From the NCBI RefSeq assembly GCF_946151045.1, contig NZ_OX267714.1, positions 2,084,001-2,148,000 on the forward strand: a DNA stretch of 64,000 nt, read 5' to 3'. Of the stretch, positions 26,808 to 34,702 are shown in pieces (position 1 is the first letter of the stretch; every line of letters starts with the position of its first letter). This DNA is from Mammaliicoccus sp. Marseille-Q6498 (GTDB taxonomy: Bacteria > Bacillota > Bacilli > Staphylococcales > Staphylococcaceae). The position numbers were made by a program, and so were the translations under genes. Under the pieces are notes generated by a model, which made no database searches, was not told where the DNA came from, and saw nothing but the letters and a program-made list of their open reading frames with translations.

Positions 26808-27650
26808 ATGAAAAAGGTTTTAACATTATTAGTAGCATTAGTTTTAGTATTAGCAGCATGTGGTGGTAAGAATGATAACAAAAAGGTAACAATAGGTATT
26901 GCCTCAAATGATACTGCAGTTTGGGATAAAGTGAAGGAATTAGCTAAAAAGGACGGTATTGATGTAGAAATTAAACAATTCTCTGATTATAACGTTCCTA
27001 ACAAAGCTTTATCAGATGGAGATATAGATTTAAATTCATTCCAACACTTTGCTTTCTTAGATCAATTTGAAAAAGCAAACAAAGGCACAGATATTACGCC
27101 TATTAGAACAACAGTATTTGCACCATTAGGCATTTATTCTAAAAAAATAAAAGATATTAAGAAATTAAAAAATGGTGCGAAAGTGATCATTCCAAATGAT
27201 GTATCTAACCAAGCGAGAGCACTTAAATTACTAGAAAAAGCTGGTTATATTAAATTAGATAAAAACTTTGGTTTAAGTGGCGGTCCGAAAGATATCGTAG
27301 AAAATAAAAAGAATTTAAAAATTAAAGCAGTAGATGCTCAACAAACAGCAAGAGCATTAGACGAAGTCGATATTTCAATCATTAATAACGGTGTTGCATC
27401 AAAAGCAGGACTTAATCCTAAAAAAGACCCAATCTATCAAGAAAATCCAGACGCTAATGCTGCAAAACCATATATCAACTTTATAGCAGCAAATACAAAA
27501 GATAAAGATAATAAAACGTATAAAAAAATTGCGGAATTATATCATTCAGCTGAAGCAAAAGATGCTTTAAAAGAAGATACTAAAGATGGCGAAATCGTAG
27601 TAGATTTAAAACAAGATGAAATTAAGAAAATTCAAGATTCATTGAAATAA
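26808..27650 (+). CDS. metQ: Methionine-binding lipoprotein
   Basis: A 280-residue NlpA/MetQ lipoprotein. The lipobox LVLAAC has its Cys at residue 18. NSFQHFAFLDQF and VDAQQTARALDEVDISIINN match the binding cleft of MetQ/GmpC proteins. It captures methionine or small methionine peptides outside the membrane and delivers them to MetI. AAAAGGAGAG precedes the ATG. It is the last gene of the operon, directly followed by a terminator. Confidence 0.93.
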   Translation: MKKVLTLLVALVLVLAACGGKNDNKKVTIGIASNDTAVWDKVKELAKKDGIDVEIKQFSDYNVPNKALSDGDIDLNSFQHFAFLDQFEKANKGTDITPIRTTVFAPLGIYSKKIKDIKKLKNGAKVIIPNDVSNQARALKLLEKAGYIKLDKNFGLSGGPKDIVENKKNLKIKAVDAQQTARALDEVDISIINNGVASKAGLNPKKDPIYQENPDANAAKPYINFIAANTKDKDNKTYKKIAELYHSAEAKDALKEDTKDGEIVVDLKQDEIKKIQDSLK

Positions 27651-27651
27651 T

Positions 27652-27681
27652 AAAAAAGATTCGGCGACGAGCCGAATCTTT
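27652..27681 (+). terminator. Intrinsic terminator (left twin, locus F)
   Basis: AAAGATTCGGC and GCCGAATCTTT around GACGA. The same stem in direct orientation is at 28269-28303. It ends metNIQ. Confidence 0.93.
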
Positions 27682-27700
27682 CAGTTTGTATATAAACATA

Positions 27701-27790
27701 ACCGATTAAAAACTCGCTTGCCTAGGGTACAGTCTCAGCCTGTAGTCTTCGACTCGTACTAGTCCCTCAGGCGTCTCGTTTTTAATCGGT
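27701..27790. repeat. Q element, subtype I
   Basis: The same as 7646-7735 except for a few bases (CTAGTCCCTCAGGCGTCTCG right arm). It is followed directly by a 130-bp array, as at locus B. Confidence 0.9.
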
Positions 27791-27797
27791 TTTTTGT

Positions 27798-28265
27798 GTT
27801 CTAACGTGTAAGACTGAGAAAACAATCCCCTTAGAATTTCTAACGGGAAAGAAATCTGAAACAATCCCGTTAGAGCAATTTTGAGTATAAAAAAGTGTAA
27901 TATAACATCTAAATCAGGTCTTTTTCAGCTCTAAGGGGAAAGACTGAGAAAACAATCCCCTTAGAATTTCTAACGTGAAAGAATTTTAAAACAATCCCGT
28001 TAGAGCGATTTCGAGTATAGAAAAGTGTAATATCACATCTAAATCAGGTCTTTTTCAGCTCTAAGGGGAAAGACTGAGAAAACAATCCCCTTAGAAATTC
28101 TAACGGGAAAGAAATCTGAAACAATCCCGTTAGAGCTATTTTGAGTATAGAAAAGTGTAATATCACATCTAAATCAGGTCTTTTTCAGCTCTAAGGGGAA
28201 AGACTGAGAAAACAATCCCCTTAGAAATTCTAACGGGAAAGAAATCTGAAACAATCCCGTTAGAG
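27798..28265. repeat. 130-bp-period hairpin array (locus F)
   Basis: About 3.6 units with starts at 27802, 27932, 28062 and 28192 (exact 130-base spacing). The first palindrome of units two to four has perfect arms TCTAAGGGGA and TCCCCTTAGA. The second has TCTAACGGGA and TCCCGTTAGA. The two differ by a swapped G:C pair. Confidence 0.95.
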
Positions 28266-28268
28266 TAT

Positions 28269-28303
28269 AAAAAAAGATTCGGCGACGAGCCGAATCTTTT
28301 TTT
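28269..28303 (-). terminator. Intrinsic terminator (right twin, locus F)
   Basis: The same stem and loop as 27652-27681. It serves the minus-strand symporter, whose stop codon it touches. Confidence 0.93.
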
Positions 28304-29606
28304 ATGCTTTCTTAATACTTTTTAAATAATTTTGACCTTTTTCGTAATCATAATTATTTTCCCATTTAGCGATAACGACTGTAGATAGTGCGTTACCAAC
28401 TACATTCACACATGTTCTCATCATATCTAATATTCTATCAATACCAATAATTAACGCTAATCCTTCTGGGTTTAAGCCCATAGAACCTAAAGTTGTAATA
28501 AGTACAACGATAGATGTTCCTGGAACGGCAGCCATACCTTTTGATGTAATCATTAAAGTAAATATAAGTATAAACTGTTCTACTACTGATAAATGAACAC
28601 CGTACATTTGTGCTACAAACAATGCAGCAATAGATTGATACAATGCTGAACCATCTAAGTTAAATGTATAACCTGTTGGTATTACAAAAGAAACGACGTC
28701 TTTAGGTGTACCGAATTTTTCCATTTTCTCCATGATTGAAGGTAGTACAGTTTCTGAACTTGCTGTTGAGAACGCCAGTAATAATTCTTCTTTTAATATG
28801 CGGATAATTGAAAATACGTTAATTCCACAAATCTTAGCAACTATACCTAAAACAACAACAATAAAGAATGCCATAGCGAACATAACGACTAATACAAGCT
28901 TCCCTAAAGGTATTAATGCTGATAAACCGAAAGTCATGATTGTTACACAAATAAAAGCAAATACCCCAATAGGAGCTAAAGCTAAAATTCTATGTATCAT
29001 CCAGAAGACAGCTTCTAGAACACCATTTAAAATTTCTTTGACAGGTTCTCCTTTTTTTCCAATAGCAGCAAGCGCTAATCCGAAGAATACTGCAAAGAAT
29101 ATAATAGGAAGTAATTCTCCAGTTGTTAAAGCTTTAAATATATTCGTAGGGATAATATGAACAATTGTATCAATCAAGTGGTTACCATATGTAGTTGTCT
29201 TATCCGTAGCACTCGCAGTTTGTTCATATTTAGAAATGTCCCCTTTAGGTAATTTTGTAGGATCTAATCCAGAACCAGGCTTAAATATATTACCTAATAA
29301 TACACCTAGTGCAATCGCAATAGTCGTAATGATTTCAAAATATAATATCGTTTTCCAACCATATCTACCAACAGTATGCGTATTACCAACATTTGAAATA
29401 GATAGAGCTAAAGAACAAAATACGATAGGTATAACGATCATTTTAATTAAATTTAAAAATACGTCACCAAACGGCTTAATAAATTTAGTTAAATGCGTTT
29501 GACCATGTAAAAAATAACCTACAATTACACCTAAAACTAAAGCAATTAAAATTTGAGTAGGCAAGCTAATTTTTCTTGTTCTAGGCTTTTTTAAGTTTTC
29601 TTTCAA
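28302..29606 (-). CDS. Dicarboxylate/amino acid:cation symporter (GltP/GltT type)
   Basis: A 434-residue DAACS-family transporter. Signature segments are AFSTASSETVLPSIM (serine-rich hairpin), GYTFNLDGSALYQSIAALF and the last-third RILDMMRTCVNVVGNAL. It imports glutamate, aspartate or a dicarboxylate with Na+ or H+. The longest frame begins 16 codons upstream, but GGAGG seven bases before the TTG at 29606 shows a TTG start, giving MKENLKKPRTRK. It is convergent with metQ. Confidence 0.9.
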   Translation of the reverse strand: MKENLKKPRTRKISLPTQILIALVLGVIVGYFLHGQTHLTKFIKPFGDVFLNLIKMIVIPIVFCSLALSISNVGNTHTVGRYGWKTILYFEIITTIAIALGVLLGNIFKPGSGLDPTKLPKGDISKYEQTASATDKTTTYGNHLIDTIVHIIPTNIFKALTTGELLPIIFFAVFFGLALAAIGKKGEPVKEILNGVLEAVFWMIHRILALAPIGVFAFICVTIMTFGLSALIPLGKLVLVVMFAMAFFIVVVLGIVAKICGINVFSIIRILKEELLLAFSTASSETVLPSIMEKMEKFGTPKDVVSFVIPTGYTFNLDGSALYQSIAALFVAQMYGVHLSVVEQFILIFTLMITSKGMAAVPGTSIVVLITTLGSMGLNPEGLALIIGIDRILDMMRTCVNVVGNALSTVVIAKWENNYDYEKGQNYLKSIKKA

Positions 29607-29792
29607 ATTAATTCCTCCTTTAAAGTATATAAAATGCAACACAAAAAAATTCATGCCTTTCCATATCGGAACTGCATAAATAATGTGTTAAAAGGGGATG
29701 TCTACATAAAAAATGTAAATTATTGGTATAAGGGTAAAAATATTTTAGCATGATTTTTTTAAAAGGTAACGTATATCTTTTTCTATAAAATA

Positions 29793-29830
29793 GAAAAAAT
29801 ACACCTTTTCATAGAAAAAGTGTATTTTAG
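29793..29830 (-). terminator. Intrinsic terminator (left twin, locus G)
   Basis: AAAATACAC and GTGTATTTT stem with a 15-base loop. Its twin is at 29973-30009. The sequence from 29607 to 29792 upstream of the symporter shows no gene. Confidence 0.75.
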
Positions 29831-29834
29831 ACTT

Positions 29835-29960
29835 GTGACCGTTAGCGGATTCTAACGACCATTATTCGGAATTGTGACCGTTAGCGGGTTCTAACGACCA
29901 TTATTCGAAATTCTGACCGTTAGCGGATTCTAACGACCATTATTCGGAATTGTGACCGTA
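29835..29960. repeat. 39-bp hairpin array, GACC variant (locus G)
   Basis: About three and a quarter units of TTCTAACGACCATTATTCGG, then AATTGTGACCGTTAGCGGA, with 39-base spacing. The arms CTAACG and CGTTAG pair. It is the same family as the GAGC arrays but with another stem sequence. It lies between two minus-strand genes. Confidence 0.93.
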
Positions 29961-29972
29961 AAGTTTAACAAC

Positions 29973-30009
29973 AAAAAAACACACTTTTATTATCAAAAAG
30001 TGTGTTTTA
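29973..30009 (-). terminator. Intrinsic terminator (right twin, locus G)
   Basis: AAAACACACTTTT and AAAAGTGTGTTTT stem, just after the DUF4870 stop at 30017 on the minus strand. Confidence 0.85.
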
Positions 30010-30016
30010 GAAACTA

Positions 30017-30415
30017 TTATTTGAAGAAACGGATTGATAATGGTGGTAAGTATGTTTCTCCGTTATATGCTTTTACAGCGCCTATAATTGTAAATACTAT
30101 TAATAATATAACTAAAATAGGAATAATTAACAATCCGATTAAAACGATACAAAGCAGTCCAGCAATGAATGACCATATTGTATAAGAAATATAGAAGTTT
30201 AAAAAGTCTTTACCAATTTTATCGACAAATGAAGAATTTTCCCTTTTAATTAACCATATAATTAATGGTGCAACTAAATAAGTAAAAAAGCTAGTTAAAT
30301 AAATCAACATGCCGAATAATCTTTCATCGTCTGTAGTGGATCCGTTATTGTTAATATTTTTATTTTCGTGATTAAGTGTTGATTCTTGAAATGGATTTTG
30401 TTCATTATTATCCAT
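30017..30415 (-). CDS. DUF4870 domain membrane protein
   Basis: A 132-residue protein. The first 30 residues are polar and Asn-rich. From residue 32 onward come three to four hydrophobic spans with the DUF4870 pattern (ERLFGMLIYLTSFFTYLVAP, then the basic loop WLIKREN, VDKIGKDFLNF). DUF4870 (TMEM/YtzE-like small membrane) proteins have no settled function. AAGGAGG precedes the ATG. It stands between two hairpin arrays. Confidence 0.8.
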   Translation of the reverse strand: MDNNEQNPFQESTLNHENKNINNNGSTTDDERLFGMLIYLTSFFTYLVAPLIIWLIKRENSSFVDKIGKDFLNFYISYTIWSFIAGLLCIVLIGLLIIPILVILLIVFTIIGAVKAYNGETYLPPLSIRFFK

Positions 30416-30524
30416 AAATAAACCTCCTTAAGTGATACTTATAGTCATTATACAATTTATGATAGTATTAACCAATAGAAAATATGAAATTTAAATAATA
30501 TAAAATTTGTAAATAAACTTACCA

Positions 30525-30545
30525 GATTAAAAAAGGCTAGGGAGG
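30525..30545. repeat. Possible degenerate Q element remnant
   Basis: CCAGATTAAAAAAGGCTAGG resembles the left end of Q (CCGATTAAAAACTCGCTTGCC). It sits where Q sits in loci B, D, E and F, directly before the array. The rest of Q is missing. Confidence 0.35.
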
Positions 30546-31011
30546 TTCTAACGAGCATTATTCAGAATTCTGATCCTTACAGCGTTCTAACGAGCATTAT
30601 TCAGAATTCTGATCCTTACAAGATTCTAACGAGCATTATTCAGAATTCTGCTCCTTACAGCATTCTAACGAGCATTTCTCAGAATTCTGATCCTTACAGC
30701 ATTCTAACGAGCATTATTCAGAATTCTGCTCCTTACAGGATTCTAACGAGCATTTCTCAGAATTCTGCTCCTTACAGCGTTCTAACGAGCATTATTCAGA
30801 ATTCTGCTCCTTACAGCATTCTAACGAGCATTATTCGGAATTCTGCTCCTTACAGAGTTCTAACGAGCATTATTCAGAATTCTGATCCTTAAAGCATTCT
30901 AACGAGCATTTCTCAGAATTCTGCTCCTTAAAGCGTTCTAACGAGCATTATTCAGAATTATGCTCCTTACAGCATTCTAACGAGCATTTCTCAGAATTCT
31001 GATCCTTAGAA
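30546..31011. repeat. 39-bp hairpin array, 12 units (locus H)
   Basis: Twelve GAGC-type units with exact 39-base spacing, the longest such array in the window. Two alternating sub-variants (CATTATTCAGAA and CATTTCTCAGAA; CTGCTCC and CTGATCC) are mixed, which suggests units move or convert within the array. It ends CCTTAGAACACATC. Confidence 0.95.
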
Positions 31012-31045
31012 CACATCCCATCATATATAAACTAGATGTGCACAT

Positions 31046-31080
31046 AAAAAAAGAGAGCAATCGGCTGATTGCTCTCTTTT
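31046..31080 (-). terminator. Intrinsic terminator downstream of CHAP gene
   Basis: AGAGAGCAATCGGCTGATTG then CTCTCT form a strong hairpin. A shorter copy of the same hairpin is at 33397-33430 after the paralogous ssaA-like gene. Confidence 0.9.
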
Positions 31081-31091
31081 ATATATATTTC

Positions 31092-31655
31092 TTAGTGAAT
31101 GTAGTTGTATGATCCAGCTTCTGAAGCTGAGATTGTACGGTTTGAAACGACACCTTCACCTTGGTAGTTCATTTCTGAAACTTCGATACTACCGTCTGAG
31201 TTTACGTTTTCAACATATGCAACATGTCCGTAAGCGCCAGCTGATGATTGTAGAATTGAACCTTTTTTAGGTGTATTGTCTACTGTGTGTCCGTCAGCTG
31301 CTGCGTTTGAAGCCCATTGGTTAGCATTTCCCCAAGTTGAACTGATTGGGTCTCCATCTTGCATTTTTTTATCAAATACATAGTAAGTACATTGTCCAGC
31401 TGTGTATAAGTTAGCTGAAGATGAGCTAGTTGTTTGTGTTGCTGTTTGACTTACTGATGTAGTATTTGTTTGATTCATGTTTGAAGTGTTGAAATTTTGG
31501 CTATAGTTATTAGTATAGTTAAAGTTTTGAGATTGTGTTTGCGTCTGTTGAGGAGCTTGGTTTTGATTGAAAGTATCAGCAGATGCTTCACCGTTTCCTA
31601 TAATAGTTGTTGCTAATCCCGTAGTTAAAAGTGCTACTGTAGTAATTTTTTTCAT
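31092..31655 (-). CDS. Secreted CHAP-domain protein (SsaA-like)
   Basis: A 187-residue exported protein. The signal peptide is residues 1-26 (ending GEASA). A Gln/Asn/Thr-rich linker spans 27-80. A CHAP domain follows at 81-187 with catalytic Cys89 (GQCTYYVF) and His144 (YGHVAYVE). CHAP proteins of this type are amidases or endopeptidases that cut staphylococcal peptidoglycan. It is a shorter paralogue of the gene at 33441, and both end in the same SEMNY...YNYIH C-terminus. GGAGG precedes the ATG. A WalR-like site lies upstream. Confidence 0.9.
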   Translation of the reverse strand: MKKITTVALLTTGLATTIIGNGEASADTFNQNQAPQQTQTQSQNFNYTNNYSQNFNTSNMNQTNTTSVSQTATQTTSSSSANLYTAGQCTYYVFDKKMQDGDPISSTWGNANQWASNAAADGHTVDNTPKKGSILQSSAGAYGHVAYVENVNSDGSIEVSEMNYQGEGVVSNRTISASEAGSYNYIH

Positions 31656-31903
31656 TTTAAATATTCCTCCGTATTTTTTCGTATATGTTTTAGATTTTAT
31701 AGTTTTGAATTTTGTCTATCGTTTTCCGACGACAAATAATACTTTAACAGATGAATTTAGGTTTGTGTTCATTTTCATCTAGTTGTTACTTAATCATAAT
31801 CCTTTACAATCTTTTAGTAATATTTCATTAAAAATATGACAATCAGTAATATCGACTATAGCCCATTAATACTGGATTATAATGCAAATTGTGAGAATAT
31901 TTA

Positions 31904-31920
31904 TGTCATTTTTTTGTAAT
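31904..31920 (+). promoter_or_regulatory. Candidate WalR box (one mismatch)
   Basis: TGTCAT-N5-TGTAAT fits TGTWAH-N5-TGTWAH with one mismatch. It lies about 250 bases upstream of the CHAP gene at 31092-31655 and 84 bases before the NhaC gene. The remaining DNA of 31656-32003 shows no gene. Confidence 0.35.
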
Positions 31921-32003
31921 AATCCTTTTACATAATTAATAAAACGATATAGGGTAGTTGGCTTTAATGCAACTACTCTTATTTTATAAATAGGGGTGGT
32001 TTT

Positions 32004-33398
32004 ATGAAGAGGTTGCCTACACTTTTAGAAGCAATTTCTACCATTGTCGTAATGGGGTTAATTGTTTTAATCGGTTTTGGTATATTGCAATTTCCGATTC
32101 AACCGCTATTAATCTTGGCAGCAGTTTACGCAAGTTTTATCGCTTTAAGAGTAGGGTTAACATGGGAAGACTTACAAGATGGCATTACAAAAAGATTAGC
32201 TACGGCGATGCCCGCTATATACATAATATTTGCTGTAGGTATATTAATAGGAACTTGGATGTTTTCAGGAACGGTTCCTGCATTAATATATTACGGTTTA
32301 GAATTAATCAACCCTACATATTTTTTAGTCACTGCATTTTTAATTACAGCAGTGACTTCTGTCGCAACAGGTACCGCTTGGGGATCGGTAGGAACAGCGG
32401 GTATTGCTTTAATGGCTATTGCTAATGAAATGAATATTCCAATGGGGATGGTTGCAGGCGTTGTTATAGCTGGTGGTGTTTTTGGAGATAAAATGTCTCC
32501 TTTATCCGACACAACAAATTTAGCGGCACTTGTAACAAAAGTGAATATTTTTGATCACATTAAGCATATGATGTGGACGACGATTCCAGCATCTATTATA
32601 GGATTAATTGTTTGGTTCTTTGCAGGTTTACAATTTGGTTCTGAAAATGTTGAAAGTAAAAGAATTAATACATTATTAAATAATATTGATTCTGCTTTTA
32701 ATTTAAACTTTTGGGTCTGGTTACCCGTTATTGTAATAGTTGCTGGTATTAGTATTGGAAAACCAACCGTACCTATGATGCTATTATCAAGTTTAACTGC
32801 AATGTTTGTTGGTGTTTTGAGTAACGGTTTTGATATTGTAGATGCTTTTAACGTTACAATGAACGGTTTTGACATTAGTATGACTAATTTATCAAGTAAC
32901 GATGCATCAAATTCAATGGTTGACCTTGTTAAACGCGGTGGCATAATGAGTATGACTGAAATAGTAGTAACAATATTTTGTGGATATGCATTTGCTGGTA
33001 TTGTCGAAGTATCGGGAAGTTTAAAAGTCATTTTATCAACGATATCCAGTAAAGTGACGAAAGATTCACATCTTATACTCGTTACAATCGTAGGTAGCTT
33101 AATCTTAGTATTTGCTGCAGGAGTAGCTTCAGTTGTTATAATTATGATTGGTGTATTATTGATGGAAATGTACAATGAAAGAAAATTAGATCGTGTTAAT
33201 TTATCACGAACTTTAGAAGATTGTGGAACAATGGTTTTACCATTTATTCCATGGGGAACTTCAGGAATTTATTATAGAGATTTACTACATGTATCATTAG
33301 GAGATTTCTTCTGGTGGGCAGTGCCTTGTTATTTATGTGTGATATTCGCAGCATTTTATGGAATAACAGGGATAGGTATAAAAAAAGTAAAAGCATAA
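32004..33398 (+). CDS. NhaC-family Na+/H+ antiporter (second copy)
   Basis: A 464-residue antiporter with about twelve spans. GDKMSPLSDTTNLAALVTKV is the NhaC signature. ATGTAWGSVGTAGIALMAI and the late LPFIPWGTSGIYY are conserved in the MleN/NhaC branch. It exchanges Na+ or malate/lactate-type solutes for H+. It differs strongly from the NhaC protein at 4702-6000, so they are distinct subfamilies. It lies between two ssaA-like genes, an order I also recall from S. aureus. GGGGTGG precedes the ATG at 32004. Confidence 0.87.
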   Translation: MKRLPTLLEAISTIVVMGLIVLIGFGILQFPIQPLLILAAVYASFIALRVGLTWEDLQDGITKRLATAMPAIYIIFAVGILIGTWMFSGTVPALIYYGLELINPTYFLVTAFLITAVTSVATGTAWGSVGTAGIALMAIANEMNIPMGMVAGVVIAGGVFGDKMSPLSDTTNLAALVTKVNIFDHIKHMMWTTIPASIIGLIVWFFAGLQFGSENVESKRINTLLNNIDSAFNLNFWVWLPVIVIVAGISIGKPTVPMMLLSSLTAMFVGVLSNGFDIVDAFNVTMNGFDISMTNLSSNDASNSMVDLVKRGGIMSMTEIVVTIFCGYAFAGIVEVSGSLKVILSTISSKVTKDSHLILVTIVGSLILVFAAGVASVVIIMIGVLLMEMYNERKLDRVNLSRTLEDCGTMVLPFIPWGTSGIYYRDLLHVSLGDFFWWAVPCYLCVIFAAFYGITGIGIKKVKA

Positions 33399-33430
33399 AA
33401 AAAGAGCAATCGGCTGATTGCTCTTTTTTA
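33397..33430. terminator. Bidirectional intrinsic terminator
   Basis: AAAAGAGCAATCGGC and TGATTGCTCTTTT stem with A and T runs on both sides, between the convergent NhaC and ssaA-like genes. It is near-identical in its core to 31046-31080. Confidence 0.9.
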
Positions 33431-33440
33431 TATATATTTC

Positions 33441-34223
33441 TTAGTGAATGTAGTTGTATGAACCAGCTGCTGAAGCTGAGATAGTACGAGTTGATACAAC
33501 GCCTACACCTTTATAGTTCATTTCTGAAACTTGGATTGAACCGTCAGAGTTAACTTTGTCAACGTATGCTACGTGACCATAACCACCAGCTGTTGATTGT
33601 AAAATTGAACCTGATGATGGGTTATTGTTTACTGTATAACCTGATTGTGCTGCTGCACTAGCCCAGTTATTTGCATTTCCCCAAGTGCTACCTAAGTCAG
33701 AACGTTTGCTGAATGCATAGTAAGTACATTGTCCAGCAGTGTATAAGTTAGCTCCGCCGCCACTTGCTTTATGAGTTGAAGTAGCTGAAGTGTTAACATC
33801 AGAACTTGTGTTAGTAGCTGTGCTTGAAACTTTTACATTGTTTTGGTTAGAAGATGTAGTTTGAGCATCTCCTGATCCACCGCCATTTGGAGAAGCGTTG
33901 AATGCTGGTTGTGAATAATTTGAGTTTGAAGCTGTTTGATTATTATTTGAAGCAGCTTGGTTATTGTTAGAAGCTACTTGATTATTTGAAGTTGTGTTAT
34001 TTGATACTTGTTGTTGAGCTTGGTTACCATATTGTGTTGATGGATTCCAGTTACCTTCCCAAGTATAGTGATATCCACCTTGTTGGTCGATTGTGTAACT
34101 ATATGAATATGAATAAGGATCGTTTGCATTGTATCCTTGTGTATTTTCTGCTGCGTCTGCGTCATGTGCCATATAAGTTGCGATTCCTGCCGTTGCGATT
34201 GCTGCTGTTGCTAATTTTTTCAT
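33441..34223 (-). CDS. ssaA: Secreted CHAP-domain protein SsaA
   Basis: A 260-residue exported protein. The signal peptide is residues 1-24 (ending ADA). A Tyr-rich segment with [20 protein letters not shown] matches the N-terminal part of S. aureus SsaA. An Asn/Gln/Ser linker with the micro-repeat ASNNNQ spans 75-105. The CHAP domain is at 158-260 with Cys166 and His217. It should cleave peptidoglycan outside the cell during wall growth. Two perfect WalR-type direct repeats lie upstream, matching the known WalKR control of ssaA in S. aureus. The start has AGGAGG before it. Confidence 0.93.
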   Translation of the reverse strand: MKKLATAAIATAGIATYMAHDADAAENTQGYNANDPYSYSYSYTIDQQGGYHYTWEGNWNPSTQYGNQAQQQVSNNTTSNNQVASNNNQAASNNNQTASNSNYSQPAFNASPNGGGSGDAQTTSSNQNNVKVSSTATNTSSDVNTSATSTHKASGGGANLYTAGQCTYYAFSKRSDLGSTWGNANNWASAAAQSGYTVNNNPSSGSILQSTAGGYGHVAYVDKVNSDGSIQVSEMNYKGVGVVSTRTISASAAGSYNYIH

Positions 34224-34348
34224 AATTTGAAAATCCTCCTAGATAATTTAAAAATATTTTTTCGTATATGTTTTATTTGTTTATAGTTTTTCTTTGCTGT
34301 TTAATCAACAAAATCTACTTTATCAGAAAAGGTATAGTTTGTGTTGAA

Positions 34349-34365
34349 TGTTAAAGCTTTGTAAT
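34349..34365 (+). promoter_or_regulatory. WalR box (ssaA upstream, proximal)
   Basis: TGTTAA-AGCTT-TGTAAT matches TGTWAH-N5-TGTWAH exactly. It lies about 130 bases before the ssaA start, on the strand opposite to the gene. Confidence 0.6.
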
Positions 34366-34477
34366 TCAATTTAAATATCTTTAGATTTAATGTAATAATT
34401 CTGAACATCTTAATTGCTATGAAAAATATTGTTAAACCGGCAAAAAGTAGTTGTTTTCCAACTATTAAAAAAATTAT

Positions 34478-34494
34478 TGTTACACAGTTGTAAT
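34478..34494 (+). promoter_or_regulatory. WalR box (ssaA/rsp intergenic, distal)
   Basis: TGTTAC-ACAGT-TGTAAT matches TGTWAH-N5-TGTWAH exactly. It lies between divergent ssaA and rsp-like genes, just before the possible rsp promoter. No gene is visible in 34224-34702. Confidence 0.6.
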
Positions 34495-34515
34495 ATTTAA
34501 GACATAAAAAAATAT

Positions 34516-34544
34516 TTGACTTTAAACTTTTTAACAGTTGTTAT
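34516..34544 (+). promoter_or_regulatory. Possible promoter of rsp-like gene
   Basis: TTGACT, 17 bases, TGTTAT. The -10 box is poor, so this is tentative. Confidence 0.3.
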
Positions 34545-34702
34545 GACGTGTTATTTCCCAATAAATAGAGTTGAGGGAAAATAAATAAGTACAAAAATTC
34601 ATAATAAAAAGTCAAGAATAAAGTATTTTTATTAATATTTATTGATTTATAATTATCCATATTTATTAATTAAGAGGTTCAAGTTGAATAGAGGTGTTGT
34701 TA

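Noticed and set aside
7646-28265. Insertion sequence or transposon remnants as source of the repeats
   Set aside because: No transposase fragment, no typical short target duplication and no terminal repeats of a known IS were found in these intergenic regions.
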